A DNA stretch of 64,000 nucleotides, taken from Flavobacterium panacagri. Its GTDB lineage: Bacteria > Bacteroidota > Bacteroidia > Flavobacteriales > Flavobacteriaceae. The stretch spans positions 3,844,001 to 3,908,000 of the forward strand of contig NZ_CP119766.1 of NCBI RefSeq assembly GCF_030378165.1. The letters run 5' to 3'. The notes under the pieces were generated by a model that did not search any database, was not told the DNA's origin, and saw nothing but the letters and a program-made list of their open reading frames with translations. Below are positions 21,360 to 31,627 of this stretch, piece by piece. Position 1 is the stretch's first letter. Every line of letters begins with the position of its first letter. The translations under genes were made by a program, and so were the position numbers.

Positions 21360-22272
21360 AAGTTCCAAATAGTTTTTCTACATCATCAAGATTAGCATCA
21401 GCCCATTTAAAATAGAGTAGCGCTGTATTAGGATTTAACTCATTGCACTGCAGCATATCCAAATATAAGCCTTGTACATTTTGCATAATCATTTGTGTAT
21501 TGTAATCAATATCATTATGAAAATTCGAATCAAAGAAGGAATCTGTCCATTCGCTGGTATTATTTTCTTTAGCTATAAAATCACTTATAAAATAAGACAG
21601 TTTTTCATCTTGAACAATTAATTTTTTAGCTTTAAAATAAGCGGATTTTCTTTTGGTTTCTCTGTGGTAATATTCAATGTCTTTTGATTGAATTGTCTTG
21701 GTTTTAAGATGCCCAAAAATATCTGTTAAACCAAAGTTTTCTGCTTCACAGGCCAATTCCAATTCCGCATTTGTTTCGCCAGCAATAGCCAGTGTTGTGC
21801 TTTTGGCTGTAGCACTCTCTGTTACAAGATACAGCTCTCTGAAAGAATATAAGGTTTGTGTTAGTTTTATGATTAATTGCTGTTGGATTTCGTTCCAGTT
21901 ATTGATTCTGATGGATTCAGGTTCTTCGGCTTTAAAAATAAAACTTCCTTTGTTGGCAAAAGCTAATATCTGTTTGCTAAATTCAAAGCTGCCTTCAAGT
22001 GAACCATTTGCCTGTGAACGCCCAGAGTAAGGTTTTGAAATACCATCGCTAAAATTCCAGTTTGCATCATTTAAAGCTAATATTTCGCTAATGTCTGTAT
22101 CATGACGAGATATAATCCCGTTACGATAAATATTTCCAAGAAGTATTATTTCTCCATTTTTAATCTGGAAATAATCACCAGGGAAAAGACTTTTATTGAG
22201 CGGTTTCGTAGGAAGAAATCCTCCGGTTTTCAGATAAAACTGTCTGTAAAAATTCTTAGATGTCTGATCCAT
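21349..22272 (-). CDS. Unrecognised eCIS-operon protein (307 aa)
   Basis: Start placed at the ATG at 22272 (MDQTSKNFYRQFYLKTGGFL). The upstream extension to 22326 is hydrophobic, out of keeping with a cytosolic operon, and probably untranslated. I do not recognise the family. The N-terminal 55 residues look beta-rich (PGDYFQIKNGEIILLGNIYR). The middle holds an alpha/beta stretch (QQLIIKLTQTLYSFRELYLV, TAKSTTLAIAGETNAELELA). The C-terminal third is charged and helical (KRKSAYFKAKKLIVQDEKLS). No membrane segments. It is translationally coupled to the ATPase (11-bp overlap), which suggests that they act as partners. It could be a structural accessory, an adaptor or a cargo chaperone. Confidence 0.75.
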   Translation of the reverse strand: MDQTSKNFYRQFYLKTGGFLPTKPLNKSLFPGDYFQIKNGEIILLGNIYRNGIISRHDTDISEILALNDANWNFSDGISKPYSGRSQANGSLEGSFEFSKQILAFANKGSFIFKAEEPESIRINNWNEIQQQLIIKLTQTLYSFRELYLVTESATAKSTTLAIAGETNAELELACEAENFGLTDIFGHLKTKTIQSKDIEYYHRETKRKSAYFKAKKLIVQDEKLSYFISDFIAKENNTSEWTDSFFDSNFHNDIDYNTQMIMQNVQGLYLDMLQCNELNPNTALLYFKWADANLDDVEKLFGTYGN

Positions 22273-22337
22273 AACTAAAAAAAATAGGATTAAAGTCCAC
22301 TGATACCCTATTGAAACAGTGGACATTTTAATTGATC

Positions 22338-23177
22338 TTATGAAGCATAAGCTGCAGCAGTTGCGGCAGCTAAACTTGCTTGAAGTGATTGAAGCTTGAT
22401 CTGAGCTTTGTTTAAGTTAGCTGTGGCAATACTCAATTGTCTTCCTGTTTCGTCGTTTGCATTATTTGCCTTCTCATAAGCAATCTGAGCATTTTTATAA
22501 GCATTATACAGTAGTGCCCTGATCGAAGTATCAGAAACGGGCTTTACTGATAGTGGCGTGTCTAAAGATTTCTCATTTGTTAAGGTTAAATACAATTTAG
22601 TTGCTTGTTTGCTTTCTAGAGTGATCGCTGCTTCAGATTCAAGAACAGAAGCTTCTGCCGCTAATGTAGATTTTAAGGCAATTAAAGTTAGCGCAACAGC
22701 ATTATTAGCATCTGTACCTGCAGTATTTATGCGGGAAATTAAGTCGTCAGAAATTAACGGATTAAGTGCTTTTTTGCGAATAACAAGATTAGAGAGTTTA
22801 TTAATGATCTCTACAGAATAAATTAATTTACTGATTAAGTCACTAATGTTTTTGGTAACTCTTGTAGTGTCCTGAGTTGCAGATACGGTTTGGACAAAAG
22901 CGTTTCGTGAATTAAATGCTAAGTCATAAGCATTTTGAATAACCTGATCAATTAAGTTTTTATTGCTTAATGCATGCGAGCGGTTATTCTCTGAAACCAG
23001 CAAATACCCTTGATATCTAGTAGCTTTTTCATTCAGCGAGTTTACAATGGTTTGTTGTTGCTGCACAATCGCCGTTGCATCAATTACTTGATTCTTTAAT
23101 AAATCTAGCTCAGCTTTTTTCTTCTCTGTGATGCCGTATTTCTGTAATCTTGGGCCTGGTGATAGTATAGTTTCCAT
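22338..23177 (-). CDS. Unrecognised all-helical eCIS-operon protein (279 aa)
   Basis: The protein is Ala-, Asn- and Gln-rich and predicted almost wholly helical, with long heptad-like stretches (VIDATAIVQQQQTIVNSLNE; ANLNKAQIKLQSLQASLAAA). No signal peptide, ending in an Ala-rich tail. Its middle (SNKNLIDQVIQNAYDLAFNS ... EASVLESEAAITLESKQATK) resembles the N-terminal helical part of the neighbouring 649-aa protein (TNKNMADNLLLSANQQ), so the two look like paralogues. The gene lies 12 bp downstream of that gene. The locus position between tape measure and ATPase is where Afp-type clusters keep fibre genes. A fibre, plug or scaffold role is possible but not shown. Confidence 0.75.
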   Translation of the reverse strand: METILSPGPRLQKYGITEKKKAELDLLKNQVIDATAIVQQQQTIVNSLNEKATRYQGYLLVSENNRSHALSNKNLIDQVIQNAYDLAFNSRNAFVQTVSATQDTTRVTKNISDLISKLIYSVEIINKLSNLVIRKKALNPLISDDLISRINTAGTDANNAVALTLIALKSTLAAEASVLESEAAITLESKQATKLYLTLTNEKSLDTPLSVKPVSDTSIRALLYNAYKNAQIAYEKANNANDETGRQLSIATANLNKAQIKLQSLQASLAAATAAAYAS

Positions 23178-23189
23178 ATAGCTGCGGTA

Positions 23190-25139
23190 TTAAATTGTTG
23201 ATGATTTTAAATTTTCTTTTATAGAATAAGGTATTGGCGTTGTATTTTGCCAATCAGAAAGACTGTTAGTATATTTTGTCTTAGAATTTTCACTGCCTTT
23301 ATAATAAGACAAAACAACTGGGATGTAGCTTTTGTCCTCAATCAGTGGATTTCCGAAATTATCAGTTGTTGTATTATCAATCTGAACGGTATACTCATGA
23401 AGAGAACCTGTTTTATGTGGTTTAGCGCTGGTAAAGTTTCCCGCAGGAATGTTCTCTGCCAAGTTTAAATTGAAAAAGAAAGCATTTGTGTTTTTAACTG
23501 GTTTAGGATATTTATCTTTAACTTCTTTCAGTTTTGCATTGAGATCTGCCAATTGATTTTTAGCAAGACGTAATTTTTCTTTTGCATCAGCCAAAGCATT
23601 TTTCAAACTAGCATTTTTCTGTTTTTCCTGATCAGAATCTTTAGCGTTTTTAGCACCTTCAGTATTTGACTGATTAGCAGATGCATTTAAAGTTTCTATA
23701 TTTTCAGTAAAAAATTTAATTTCTGCATCAACCGTTTTAATTTCTTCTTCCAACTCGAGAGTTTCAATTTTAAACTCAAGAGTATCTAAATCCTCGTTTG
23801 TAGCGATATGATCAGGATAAGGCAAGAAGAAACATCTGTAGTCAATTTCATTTGGTTTTAATACCTCTTCCTTCTCAACATTAAAAGCAATTTTAGAGAG
23901 ATCCTCAGAAGCAGATTCTCTTGAAATATTGATATCTGTGGCATTTTTTAAAGTATAGGTTAAGGAGAAAACTTCAGAAGGAGCAGACAGATATTCATCA
24001 AACGTATTAATCTCTTTTTTGTAGCTTTCCGTAAACACGATTAAAAGAAAAGCGACATAATTTTCTCCCAACACCAAAGGATCATTATCGGAATCCCTAA
24101 ATTGCTTATAAGCTAGAGTCTCTTTGTATTTTCCTTTAGCGTCTGGAAGCTGTGAAGCAGGAATGCTTTTGCACTGACCTGAATTACCTACTAAATCTTC
24201 TGCTGTTGAAGCATTAAAGAAAGATTTCTTACTATCTTTTACTAAAATGATATTATAGCTTAATACTGGTTTTCTTAATCCTGTATTTAGTGTTGCGGCG
24301 TCTTTGTCTTCAGGAGTAAAAGGACTTTTATAGGCATCAAATGAAATGTTGAAAATACCTGTAGAAGGATCAAAACGGCTAGGTACTTCAACAACTAAGC
24401 TTTGATTAAATTGTTCATTATTAAATGTATATGCCTTTTTTGAAGCATCATATTCTACTTCGCTGCATTTTATAGCACCTTCTGCAGCTCTAGTAGCGAT
24501 ACTTGCCTTAGATTTTGTGTCGTTGTCTACTGTTAATATAGCAGTAATAGATGTTAGGTCGGAAGTTGCTGTCTGCAGTAAATTGTTCACAGAAGTATTG
24601 GTCAGCTTTGCGCCGTCAGCTACTGTAGAGGTTGCAACTTCAGAAATAGAGGCTGTTGCTTCCATCGCATATTGCGATGTTAATTCGGCAGTATAAGCGG
24701 TTTTATTAATTAGATTATACGCTTCAAGGGTCTGTTGATAAATTTGAGTTCCATAATCAGCTGCATTAACAATACTGTAAATACTGCCAATATCGCTGGC
24801 CAAACGTACAATCGAATTTGAAGCAATCTGTATGTTGGAAGCACATACGGCCATATTCGTAACGGCCTGTGTTACATAAGTTTTTTGCTGATTTGCAGAT
24901 AGTAACAGGTTGTCAGCCATATTTTTATTCGTAACCACAACATTGTTTATATGTTGTTTTTCTTTGTACATTTTTGTTGTTGTATCCAGTTTTTCTTGTG
25001 CAACAATTTCGGCTCCTTCAGCATAATAAAGAGAAAACATTGAGGTATTTAATTGTGAACTCAATTGCTTTTTGGTCATTTCCTGACTTTCTAATGATGA
25101 CAATACACTAGAATGCAGATTTTCATTGTAAGTGTTCAT
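23190..25139 (-). CDS. Unrecognised helical/beta modular eCIS-operon protein (649 aa)
   Basis: Residues 1 to about 230 are Ala/Ser/Thr/Asn-rich helices (NNLLQTATSDLTSITAILTV). About 230-450 look beta-rich (LSYNIILVKDSKKSFF; ENYVAFLLIVFTESYKKEIN). About 455-560 form a charged coiled coil (LEEEIKTVDAEIKFFTENIE; LANAKEKL-like heptads). The last about 85 residues are again beta-like (YTVQIDNTTTDNFGNPLIED; YIPVVLSYYKG). No signal peptide. It precedes its shorter paralogue-like neighbour by 12 bp. The elongated helix-plus-sandwich build would suit a fibre or a surface-exposed particle component, but no family is recognised. Confidence 0.75.
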   Translation of the reverse strand: MNTYNENLHSSVLSSLESQEMTKKQLSSQLNTSMFSLYYAEGAEIVAQEKLDTTTKMYKEKQHINNVVVTNKNMADNLLLSANQQKTYVTQAVTNMAVCASNIQIASNSIVRLASDIGSIYSIVNAADYGTQIYQQTLEAYNLINKTAYTAELTSQYAMEATASISEVATSTVADGAKLTNTSVNNLLQTATSDLTSITAILTVDNDTKSKASIATRAAEGAIKCSEVEYDASKKAYTFNNEQFNQSLVVEVPSRFDPSTGIFNISFDAYKSPFTPEDKDAATLNTGLRKPVLSYNIILVKDSKKSFFNASTAEDLVGNSGQCKSIPASQLPDAKGKYKETLAYKQFRDSDNDPLVLGENYVAFLLIVFTESYKKEINTFDEYLSAPSEVFSLTYTLKNATDINISRESASEDLSKIAFNVEKEEVLKPNEIDYRCFFLPYPDHIATNEDLDTLEFKIETLELEEEIKTVDAEIKFFTENIETLNASANQSNTEGAKNAKDSDQEKQKNASLKNALADAKEKLRLAKNQLADLNAKLKEVKDKYPKPVKNTNAFFFNLNLAENIPAGNFTSAKPHKTGSLHEYTVQIDNTTTDNFGNPLIEDKSYIPVVLSYYKGSENSKTKYTNSLSDWQNTTPIPYSIKENLKSSTI

Positions 25140-25203
25140 AATAGTCTTTTTAGTTGATTAATTTATATTTCAAGATTATATTCAATGGTTTTTTTGATGT
25201 GTT

Positions 25204-28200
25204 TTAATAGGGCCAAATCACATGCAAAGGCTTGTCTATCCAATGGTATTTAATAATAGAAAAAGCAAAAGGAGATTTATTGATTAATATATCATAAGCC
25301 CTTTTGTCTACTATAAGCTCCCATTTGTCTTCAAGTTCTACCAGAATTCCGTCACGTACCAGCCAGTTTCCTCGAAAGCCGTTAATAGAGCAATCTCCAA
25401 TTGCTGGCCAATGAGAAATTACGGCTTGTATTAATCCATTTATCAATTGTTTTTCCTGATCTGCTATTTCAATAAAATCAGGTATTGTATTGCTCAATGG
25501 TAAACCGCATAAAACTTTGTTCAAAGGCAGATAAAACTCTTCAGTCTCTTGCATTCCTGTAATTACATATTGCAGATACTGCACAGCTCTAACCTGATGT
25601 TCATTACTTACAAATTTATTTTCTGAAGTAAGCTTCAATCTTTCAAAAAGCATTGGGATATAAGCGTTCAGCAGTACAATTCCCGCGTTTCTAATTGCTA
25701 TACCTTGCTTAAGATTGTTTTTTGATTTTTCTGTACTTTTAATTTCTTTCATTTTTGATATTATTTCAGTTTGTTTTAAGATTGGGACAGTTTGATTTTC
25801 TGTTCTTATAATTTCTTTGAGGCCAAGCTGCAAAGCGGGCGGAAATTGATAGATATACTTTTCCAGATCTGCCACGAAGTTTTTTTTAGATATTCCTTTT
25901 TTTGTTATTACTTCCCAGATCAATTCGTTCCAGATTTTATCTATGGAAATTAGTTTCCAACTGTTACTGGCGTTGGCTCTTAACAGTTTTCTCAACAAGA
26001 GATACTGCATTTCTTTAGAGGTAAGACCTTTGATTGTGATTGCTCCCAATACATGATTAAATTTTTCCAGAATTCTTAGATACGATTCTCTGTTTCTATC
26101 TAATTGGCTTATGGCATTACATACATTATGAAAGCTAACATTGTGGGTAAGCCAATCTATTTGAGCTTCTGGAATAAATTCCTTTTTTATAATTTGGAAA
26201 AAAATCATGGGCTCTTTTATAATAACGGCATTTAGAACATCTTTCATTTCAATTGATTTAGAAAAGCTAAAACCTAAAGGAATTTGACGTTCCATCATAA
26301 TTGAAAAAATCCATTTGTATTTTTCTTTCTCTGTTAATTTTTGAATTTCAAATAGTATTTCCGCACTTATAGATTCTGAAAATTCATTTGAAACGGTATA
26401 ATAAGAATTCAGGTCGTCTTCAAAAATTGATGCAAATTCTATTTCTGAATTTGTAGATTCAATAGCATTTATTTTGTTTTGAGATCGATTTTTTTCTTTT
26501 GAAATAGTCTTTTTCAAATAAGATGTCAATTCTTTTTGAAGCAGTTTTTCAAATAAGATTTGATTGCCTTTGTAAGATGGATGTTTTAAAATTGCGCTCC
26601 AGAAAAGTTCATTTAATTCCCAGATAGTTTTAGTTTTTGAAACCGATTTTACGTTATTTATTATGAGATTAGATGTTTTCTGAATCCAGTTTTTTTTCAG
26701 AGAAACTCCATTTGTCAAGAAGTAACATAATAGGTTTTCACTTTCTTTTCGGTCTTGTTTTCGCAGTAAAACAAATCTAGAATCATTAAAATTGGCTGTC
26801 AGGAATTGTGCTAATTCCTGCTGGTCTTGAGGTGAGGTATTTTGAACAAGCTTTGCAAATTCAGCTATATCAATAAAATTTGTATTTTTTAATTGATTTA
26901 GGAAAGTCTTTTTGATTGTAACTCCAAAAGATTTAATTCTTTTTGAATGAATAAGTTTTACAATAAACTGATAATAATCATCACGTTTCGTATCAGTTAC
27001 TTTTTTAGATAATTCAATAACAATAGTCTCCAGAAATAAAGAGGAATTATGTTCTGGATGAAACAATATTTCCTGCATTCCAAGCAATAACAAATTATCT
27101 GTCATTAATTCTTCAGGAAAATCATAATTATCCTTTTCGTTTAAAATTTCATAAACAAGCTGTATAGTCTGAACCAGCTTTGTTTTTTTGTAATTAGCAT
27201 TTTTTACCAATAATTGCAGTATTTCGCGGTTCATAATGAGTGGAAGAATTTTCTTGAGAACTTCTTTATTTCCGTACGAAAGCATTGTATCAAAGGCCAT
27301 TTTAGGGTGTAGTAAAATAGTTCTTGTAAGTGATCTTTGTAAATCAATAAAAAAGACATTTTTGATACTGTTCTTTTGCAGTTCAAGTTCCAGTCTAACA
27401 ATAAGATTTTTAAAATGAATTGCAGGATAATTAGAATTGCTACTGTTTATTTCTCTGCAATAAATGCTATTAAGGTTAGTATATATAATTGCCGAATTAT
27501 TGTTTTTGACTGTTAAAGGAATTTTTGCATTGGTAAACATCGCTAATAAATGTTCGTGTCTGAGGTTATTTTTTTTACCTAATTCTTTAATACAAAAAAG
27601 AAGAAATGCTGTATTATCGGCATTTTGATTTTTGATAAGAAAAAGCATTCCAATTTCCCATAAAACCTTACGATCAGTTTTTAGCTTAAAAGTTTGACTA
27701 AGTTTATTAAGATAAATTACAGACTCCATTTGAAGAAGCGATGGAGTAGTGTCCAATCTAGAAAACAGTACTTTTATTGAATCTTCTTTTAAATCTTTAA
27801 GCAGCAAAACAAGTAAACTTTCTTCTTTAAAAATAAGCTGAACAAGAGCATCAAATTTTGTTTTATTTTCAGTATTCAGTGCAACAATCAATTCATTTAG
27901 ATTGTCCTTATCTGATTTAAATCTTCTGCTGTTTTTGTTTTTAAATAATTGTTCTAGTAAGTTCCAGTAATTTATAGCAGTTTCAGGCAGGTAATTTTCA
28001 CTTTTTTGTTTTTCATATTCCTGAGTCAGTATTTTTAAGCAAGCAATAAAATGGTTATTCTGAGATGTTTTATTTGAAAGTTTTATTACTGTGTTTTCAA
28101 TAAGAACAATAAGTTCGGCATAAGCAATATTATAGTGGTTGGCCATTTGCAGAATACTGCTTCTCATAAAAGCCAATTTATTGAAAAGTGTACCGCGCTC

Positions 28201-28899
28201 CAATAACAAGAAATTAAGAATAAAAAACCATAGATTCTTTTTAAAACTAGCAGTACTGGTTTGAATAATAGTTTCTTTTACCTGAATATTAACCATAATT
28301 GAGGTGAATTCTATAATAGAACTGCTATTATTAGGCTCAAGTGTTGCAATTATTTTAGTTATATTTTTTTCGTCAAACTGCCATGCAATTCTTTTTCTGA
28401 CTTCCTCATGCGTCATCCCAGTTCCCTTAATAATGGCAATAACTTCAGTTAGATTATTTTGAAGCAATTCTGCCATAATCTGGTTTACGGAGCCTTCCTT
28501 AGTTTGATAATTCCAGGGTAAATAACCGTCTAACAAAAACACCATCAAATTCTCCAAAATTGATTTTTCTTTGTTATAAACTGCAATTCCGTTTTCTTTC
28601 TGATTGTTTTGATAGAGAATTAGTTCAGCAATTTTATCTCTCAATAAATTGCGTATTTTTCTGCTGAGGTCAAATTCTAGATCACTATAATCACAAGACC
28701 CGAGATCGAGTTCCAGTGATTCAATTCTCCAGCTTTGTTCCCGTGGACACAATTCATTAAAAATACTTGCGATTTCTCTAGGCAGCGAAATTCTGCTCCA
28801 GGTACTCAAGCGTTCCTGAAGTTTGTAACCTTCTCTTTTTTGGTCAAAAGTTGTTTCCCATTTTAGGCTCGATACAATATGGCTATTTATTTCTTCCAT
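25204..28899 (-). CDS. Contractile injection system tape measure protein (CIS_TMP)
   Basis: 1231 aa. Both conserved ends of the CIS_TMP family are visible. The N-terminus has FDQKREGYKLQERLSTWSRI, FNELCPREQSWRIESLELDL and LGSCDYSDLEFDLSRKIRNL. The C-terminus has YLPLNKVLCGLPLSNTIPDF, AVISHWPAIGDCSINGFRGN, LVELEDKWELIVDKRAYDIL and KYHWIDKPLHVIWPY. The middle about 1000 residues are long helices. Tape measure proteins set tube and sheath length and fill the tube before firing. The start overlaps the upstream baseplate gene by 17 bp. Confidence 0.92.
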   Translation of the reverse strand: MEEINSHIVSSLKWETTFDQKREGYKLQERLSTWSRISLPREIASIFNELCPREQSWRIESLELDLGSCDYSDLEFDLSRKIRNLLRDKIAELILYQNNQKENGIAVYNKEKSILENLMVFLLDGYLPWNYQTKEGSVNQIMAELLQNNLTEVIAIIKGTGMTHEEVRKRIAWQFDEKNITKIIATLEPNNSSSIIEFTSIMVNIQVKETIIQTSTASFKKNLWFFILNFLLLERGTLFNKLAFMRSSILQMANHYNIAYAELIVLIENTVIKLSNKTSQNNHFIACLKILTQEYEKQKSENYLPETAINYWNLLEQLFKNKNSRRFKSDKDNLNELIVALNTENKTKFDALVQLIFKEESLLVLLLKDLKEDSIKVLFSRLDTTPSLLQMESVIYLNKLSQTFKLKTDRKVLWEIGMLFLIKNQNADNTAFLLFCIKELGKKNNLRHEHLLAMFTNAKIPLTVKNNNSAIIYTNLNSIYCREINSSNSNYPAIHFKNLIVRLELELQKNSIKNVFFIDLQRSLTRTILLHPKMAFDTMLSYGNKEVLKKILPLIMNREILQLLVKNANYKKTKLVQTIQLVYEILNEKDNYDFPEELMTDNLLLLGMQEILFHPEHNSSLFLETIVIELSKKVTDTKRDDYYQFIVKLIHSKRIKSFGVTIKKTFLNQLKNTNFIDIAEFAKLVQNTSPQDQQELAQFLTANFNDSRFVLLRKQDRKESENLLCYFLTNGVSLKKNWIQKTSNLIINNVKSVSKTKTIWELNELFWSAILKHPSYKGNQILFEKLLQKELTSYLKKTISKEKNRSQNKINAIESTNSEIEFASIFEDDLNSYYTVSNEFSESISAEILFEIQKLTEKEKYKWIFSIMMERQIPLGFSFSKSIEMKDVLNAVIIKEPMIFFQIIKKEFIPEAQIDWLTHNVSFHNVCNAISQLDRNRESYLRILEKFNHVLGAITIKGLTSKEMQYLLLRKLLRANASNSWKLISIDKIWNELIWEVITKKGISKKNFVADLEKYIYQFPPALQLGLKEIIRTENQTVPILKQTEIISKMKEIKSTEKSKNNLKQGIAIRNAGIVLLNAYIPMLFERLKLTSENKFVSNEHQVRAVQYLQYVITGMQETEEFYLPLNKVLCGLPLSNTIPDFIEIADQEKQLINGLIQAVISHWPAIGDCSINGFRGNWLVRDGILVELEDKWELIVDKRAYDILINKSPFAFSIIKYHWIDKPLHVIWPY

Positions 28900-31627
28900 T
28901 TTTTGTTTCTAAAATTGAGGTTAGACTATTGATTAAATTTACTGCCGATTGCTCAGGATTTGAAATTGTTGTTTCCGAATTATCTTTTTGTTTAGTATAC
29001 AAATCTTGGGTGTTTTTAAATAGCAGACTCTCATGCCATTCGATATAATTTGGTACTAAAAATTCTAATTCTTGAAGATTTAGAAACAGACATTCATATT
29101 GAATATTTATTGGAAGGCTTACAGATAAAAACTGTTTTAAGCGTCTCTTGAACTCAGCTGTTTGTAATTCTGGAATAAAATCTGGAAATATTAAGATTGC
29201 ATTTTTCTTAAAAAGTTCATCATTAATGGTAATTCCGCTATTCCCAGATGAAACTGTAATGCGAAACAGATAATCTGATAAGACTGTTTTTATATAATCA
29301 TTATTAATTTCAGTTTGTAAATCACTGGAAACAAAAGAGTATTTTTTATCTGAAAACTCTAAATAACCATTTTGAAGTTCCTTGTCCAAAACCGTTTGGT
29401 TCAAATAATTTAAGGCATAGTTTATATTAGCTATAGATTGAAAATCGATGTTTTGAATGCTGTAAAAACTTTTGCTATTTTGTTGTACAATCTCAAGATT
29501 ATATTTCAACTGACTTAAAAGAATCGAGGTTTCGAGAAAAATACAGCCTTTTCTTTTTTCCTTAAACCAATATGCTTTTTGTATAACTTTATTGCTGTTT
29601 AATTGGTTTTCAATAGAATTCTGAGAAGTTTCAAATTCAGAGGTAATAAAATTGGTGTATATATTTTTTAAACCAAATAGTAAATTCAGTTTTAGTTCAA
29701 AACCAGAAAAATTATTGAAATCAGTTTTACTCAGTTTTTCCTTTTTATTGTGCTCATTTGATTTAAATGTAAAATCGGTAGTATTTTCATTTATATAATC
29801 ATAATGTTTGGTTTTGATGTTGAACAAACCACCATCCTGACTTTGATTATTATTGTGAATTATTTTCGAAGCATTAAGAAAATTGTATCCTTTAAATCGA
29901 TTATAAGACAATAAATCAAGGTTTTGCAAATACAGACTTTTTGTAATAATCTGATCTTTTTTCTTGTCTCCAGTATAGATTGTATTACTAATGATGCTAT
30001 CAATAACTATAGGAGATTCGCCGTGTCTGGCAAGTAAATGATCCAGTATTTTGTTACGTCTTTTAAGGTTTACATCCTCTTCTTGCATGATTTTCATCAT
30101 TCCAAAAATATATGCATTATAAGGATCTTGCTGATATTCAAGCCAGCTTTTTTCCTTCAGTTCCTTTTTTGTTTCTTCGCCAAAACTATATTCAAAAACA
30201 CTATTGTTTTTTAATAGAGGTCTGATATGTGGGATATTATATAAAGACTGATAAAAATAACTTGGAGAAAACATTTTGTAGGGAACCGGATATTCTAAAT
30301 GTTTTTGTTCAAATTTATCTTTTAACGCATAAAAAGTATCGTTGTCTGAAGGTGCTCCATAATCTGAATTAGTAAAAGAGAATAACTTTGAAACATTCGC
30401 CAATTGTGAAAACTGATTTGCAAGAACCTGATCAAACAAAGTTAAATATCCTTTTAACTGACGAGATTGCGCTACTTGAATTGGTGCAGAATTGTCTTCA
30501 ATTTTATCATCTCCAATGCCATATTGCTGTGGAAATGTATTTTGAATAGAATAATAATTATTGATATCTCTAAAACTGCTTTTTGGCAGTTTTATGTTCG
30601 GTTTGTTATTTAAACTTGTTACTATTTCCTGATATTTCGTACTATTAATCTTCAAAGGACCAAAGGCATCAAATGACATATCTTTTCCGTTACAACTTAA
30701 TGTCAGTTTTTTTTCTTTATAAGAAGCCAAAACATCTATAGATAAAATTTGACAGACAGTTGATTGCAGTACAGAAACAGTATTTCTATTTTGATAAAGC
30801 TGTAGCCCAGAAACCGAAACAATTCCCGTGACAGATTCTATTATTGGAATTAAATCAATAGCTTTTATGTTATTTTTTTTATCGAATAATGAGTCGTTTA
30901 AAATCCAGCCATTTTTAAGATAAGGTCCATCATATATTTCGGCAGTTTCGCATCCGTTTTCTTTTAAAACAGCGAAACTAACCTGATCTATTTTTGGAAA
31001 TACATAACTGCGAATTTTATTTTGAAGTTCTAATAAAACGGAATGTTCATCAACTTCTTTTTGAAGTTCTATTTTACCGCCGATCCAACAGTTTTGAGGC
31101 TGAAGTACAATTGGCATATTAAAAAGTTCTCCAATATTACGGCTCTGATTGAGATAATAAAATGCCGACTTGCAGATAGTATCACATTCAAAGGAACCTG
31201 TAATCTCAGGATTTATATACAGGTAAACTTGATAAACTCTACTAAAAGGCAGACTATTATTGCTGTAAGCAGTTATTTCGGCGTTGTAAACATCTTCGAT
31301 GCCATCAATGATATATTTTTTATAATCATTAATGGTGTAAGGAGAGGTTGTTAGTATTTTATACGGTAAATAAAACTGATTTTCCATTTCCATTTTTCCA
31401 CTAGAATCAGTTAAAATATCGGGAATAGAAAAATCTGTGCAATAACCTAGTTCGGTAAGAGCATAACAAACCTGATCCAGAATTGTCATTCCAGGATCGC
31501 TTGGATTAAAGTTTGTCCACTCATTTCCAATATGACTTTGGATATAATCAATCGCTTGCTCCTTCAGGAAATTAAAATCCTGATATGGAGGAAGCTGAGT
31601 CTTTGATATGTGACTGATTTTATCCAT
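28883..31627 (-). CDS. eCIS baseplate wedge protein (Afp12/Pvc12-like)
   Basis: 914 aa. The N-terminal segment FLKEQAIDYIQSHIGNEWTN, FNPSDPGMTILDQVCYALTE, LGYCTDFSIPDIL is the hallmark of Afp12/gp7-like wedge proteins. The typical QLKGYLTLFDQVLANQFSQL motif occurs at about 380-400. The C-terminal region (LIFPDFIPELQTAEFKRRLK, LPINIQYECLFLNLQELEF) also matches. It forms the wedge of the contractile baseplate with the J-like protein encoded just upstream, whose stop codon abuts this start (adjacent bases 31627/31628). Confidence 0.9.
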   Translation of the reverse strand: MDKISHISKTQLPPYQDFNFLKEQAIDYIQSHIGNEWTNFNPSDPGMTILDQVCYALTELGYCTDFSIPDILTDSSGKMEMENQFYLPYKILTTSPYTINDYKKYIIDGIEDVYNAEITAYSNNSLPFSRVYQVYLYINPEITGSFECDTICKSAFYYLNQSRNIGELFNMPIVLQPQNCWIGGKIELQKEVDEHSVLLELQNKIRSYVFPKIDQVSFAVLKENGCETAEIYDGPYLKNGWILNDSLFDKKNNIKAIDLIPIIESVTGIVSVSGLQLYQNRNTVSVLQSTVCQILSIDVLASYKEKKLTLSCNGKDMSFDAFGPLKINSTKYQEIVTSLNNKPNIKLPKSSFRDINNYYSIQNTFPQQYGIGDDKIEDNSAPIQVAQSRQLKGYLTLFDQVLANQFSQLANVSKLFSFTNSDYGAPSDNDTFYALKDKFEQKHLEYPVPYKMFSPSYFYQSLYNIPHIRPLLKNNSVFEYSFGEETKKELKEKSWLEYQQDPYNAYIFGMMKIMQEEDVNLKRRNKILDHLLARHGESPIVIDSIISNTIYTGDKKKDQIITKSLYLQNLDLLSYNRFKGYNFLNASKIIHNNNQSQDGGLFNIKTKHYDYINENTTDFTFKSNEHNKKEKLSKTDFNNFSGFELKLNLLFGLKNIYTNFITSEFETSQNSIENQLNSNKVIQKAYWFKEKRKGCIFLETSILLSQLKYNLEIVQQNSKSFYSIQNIDFQSIANINYALNYLNQTVLDKELQNGYLEFSDKKYSFVSSDLQTEINNDYIKTVLSDYLFRITVSSGNSGITINDELFKKNAILIFPDFIPELQTAEFKRRLKQFLSVSLPINIQYECLFLNLQELEFLVPNYIEWHESLLFKNTQDLYTKQKDNSETTISNPEQSAVNLINSLTSILETKNGRNK

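Noticed and set aside
22273..22326. Upstream extension of the 307-aa eCIS gene as a signal peptide
   Set aside because: The extension is hydrophobic but lies in the intergenic leader, and eCIS components are cytosolic; the ATG at 22272 gives the better start.
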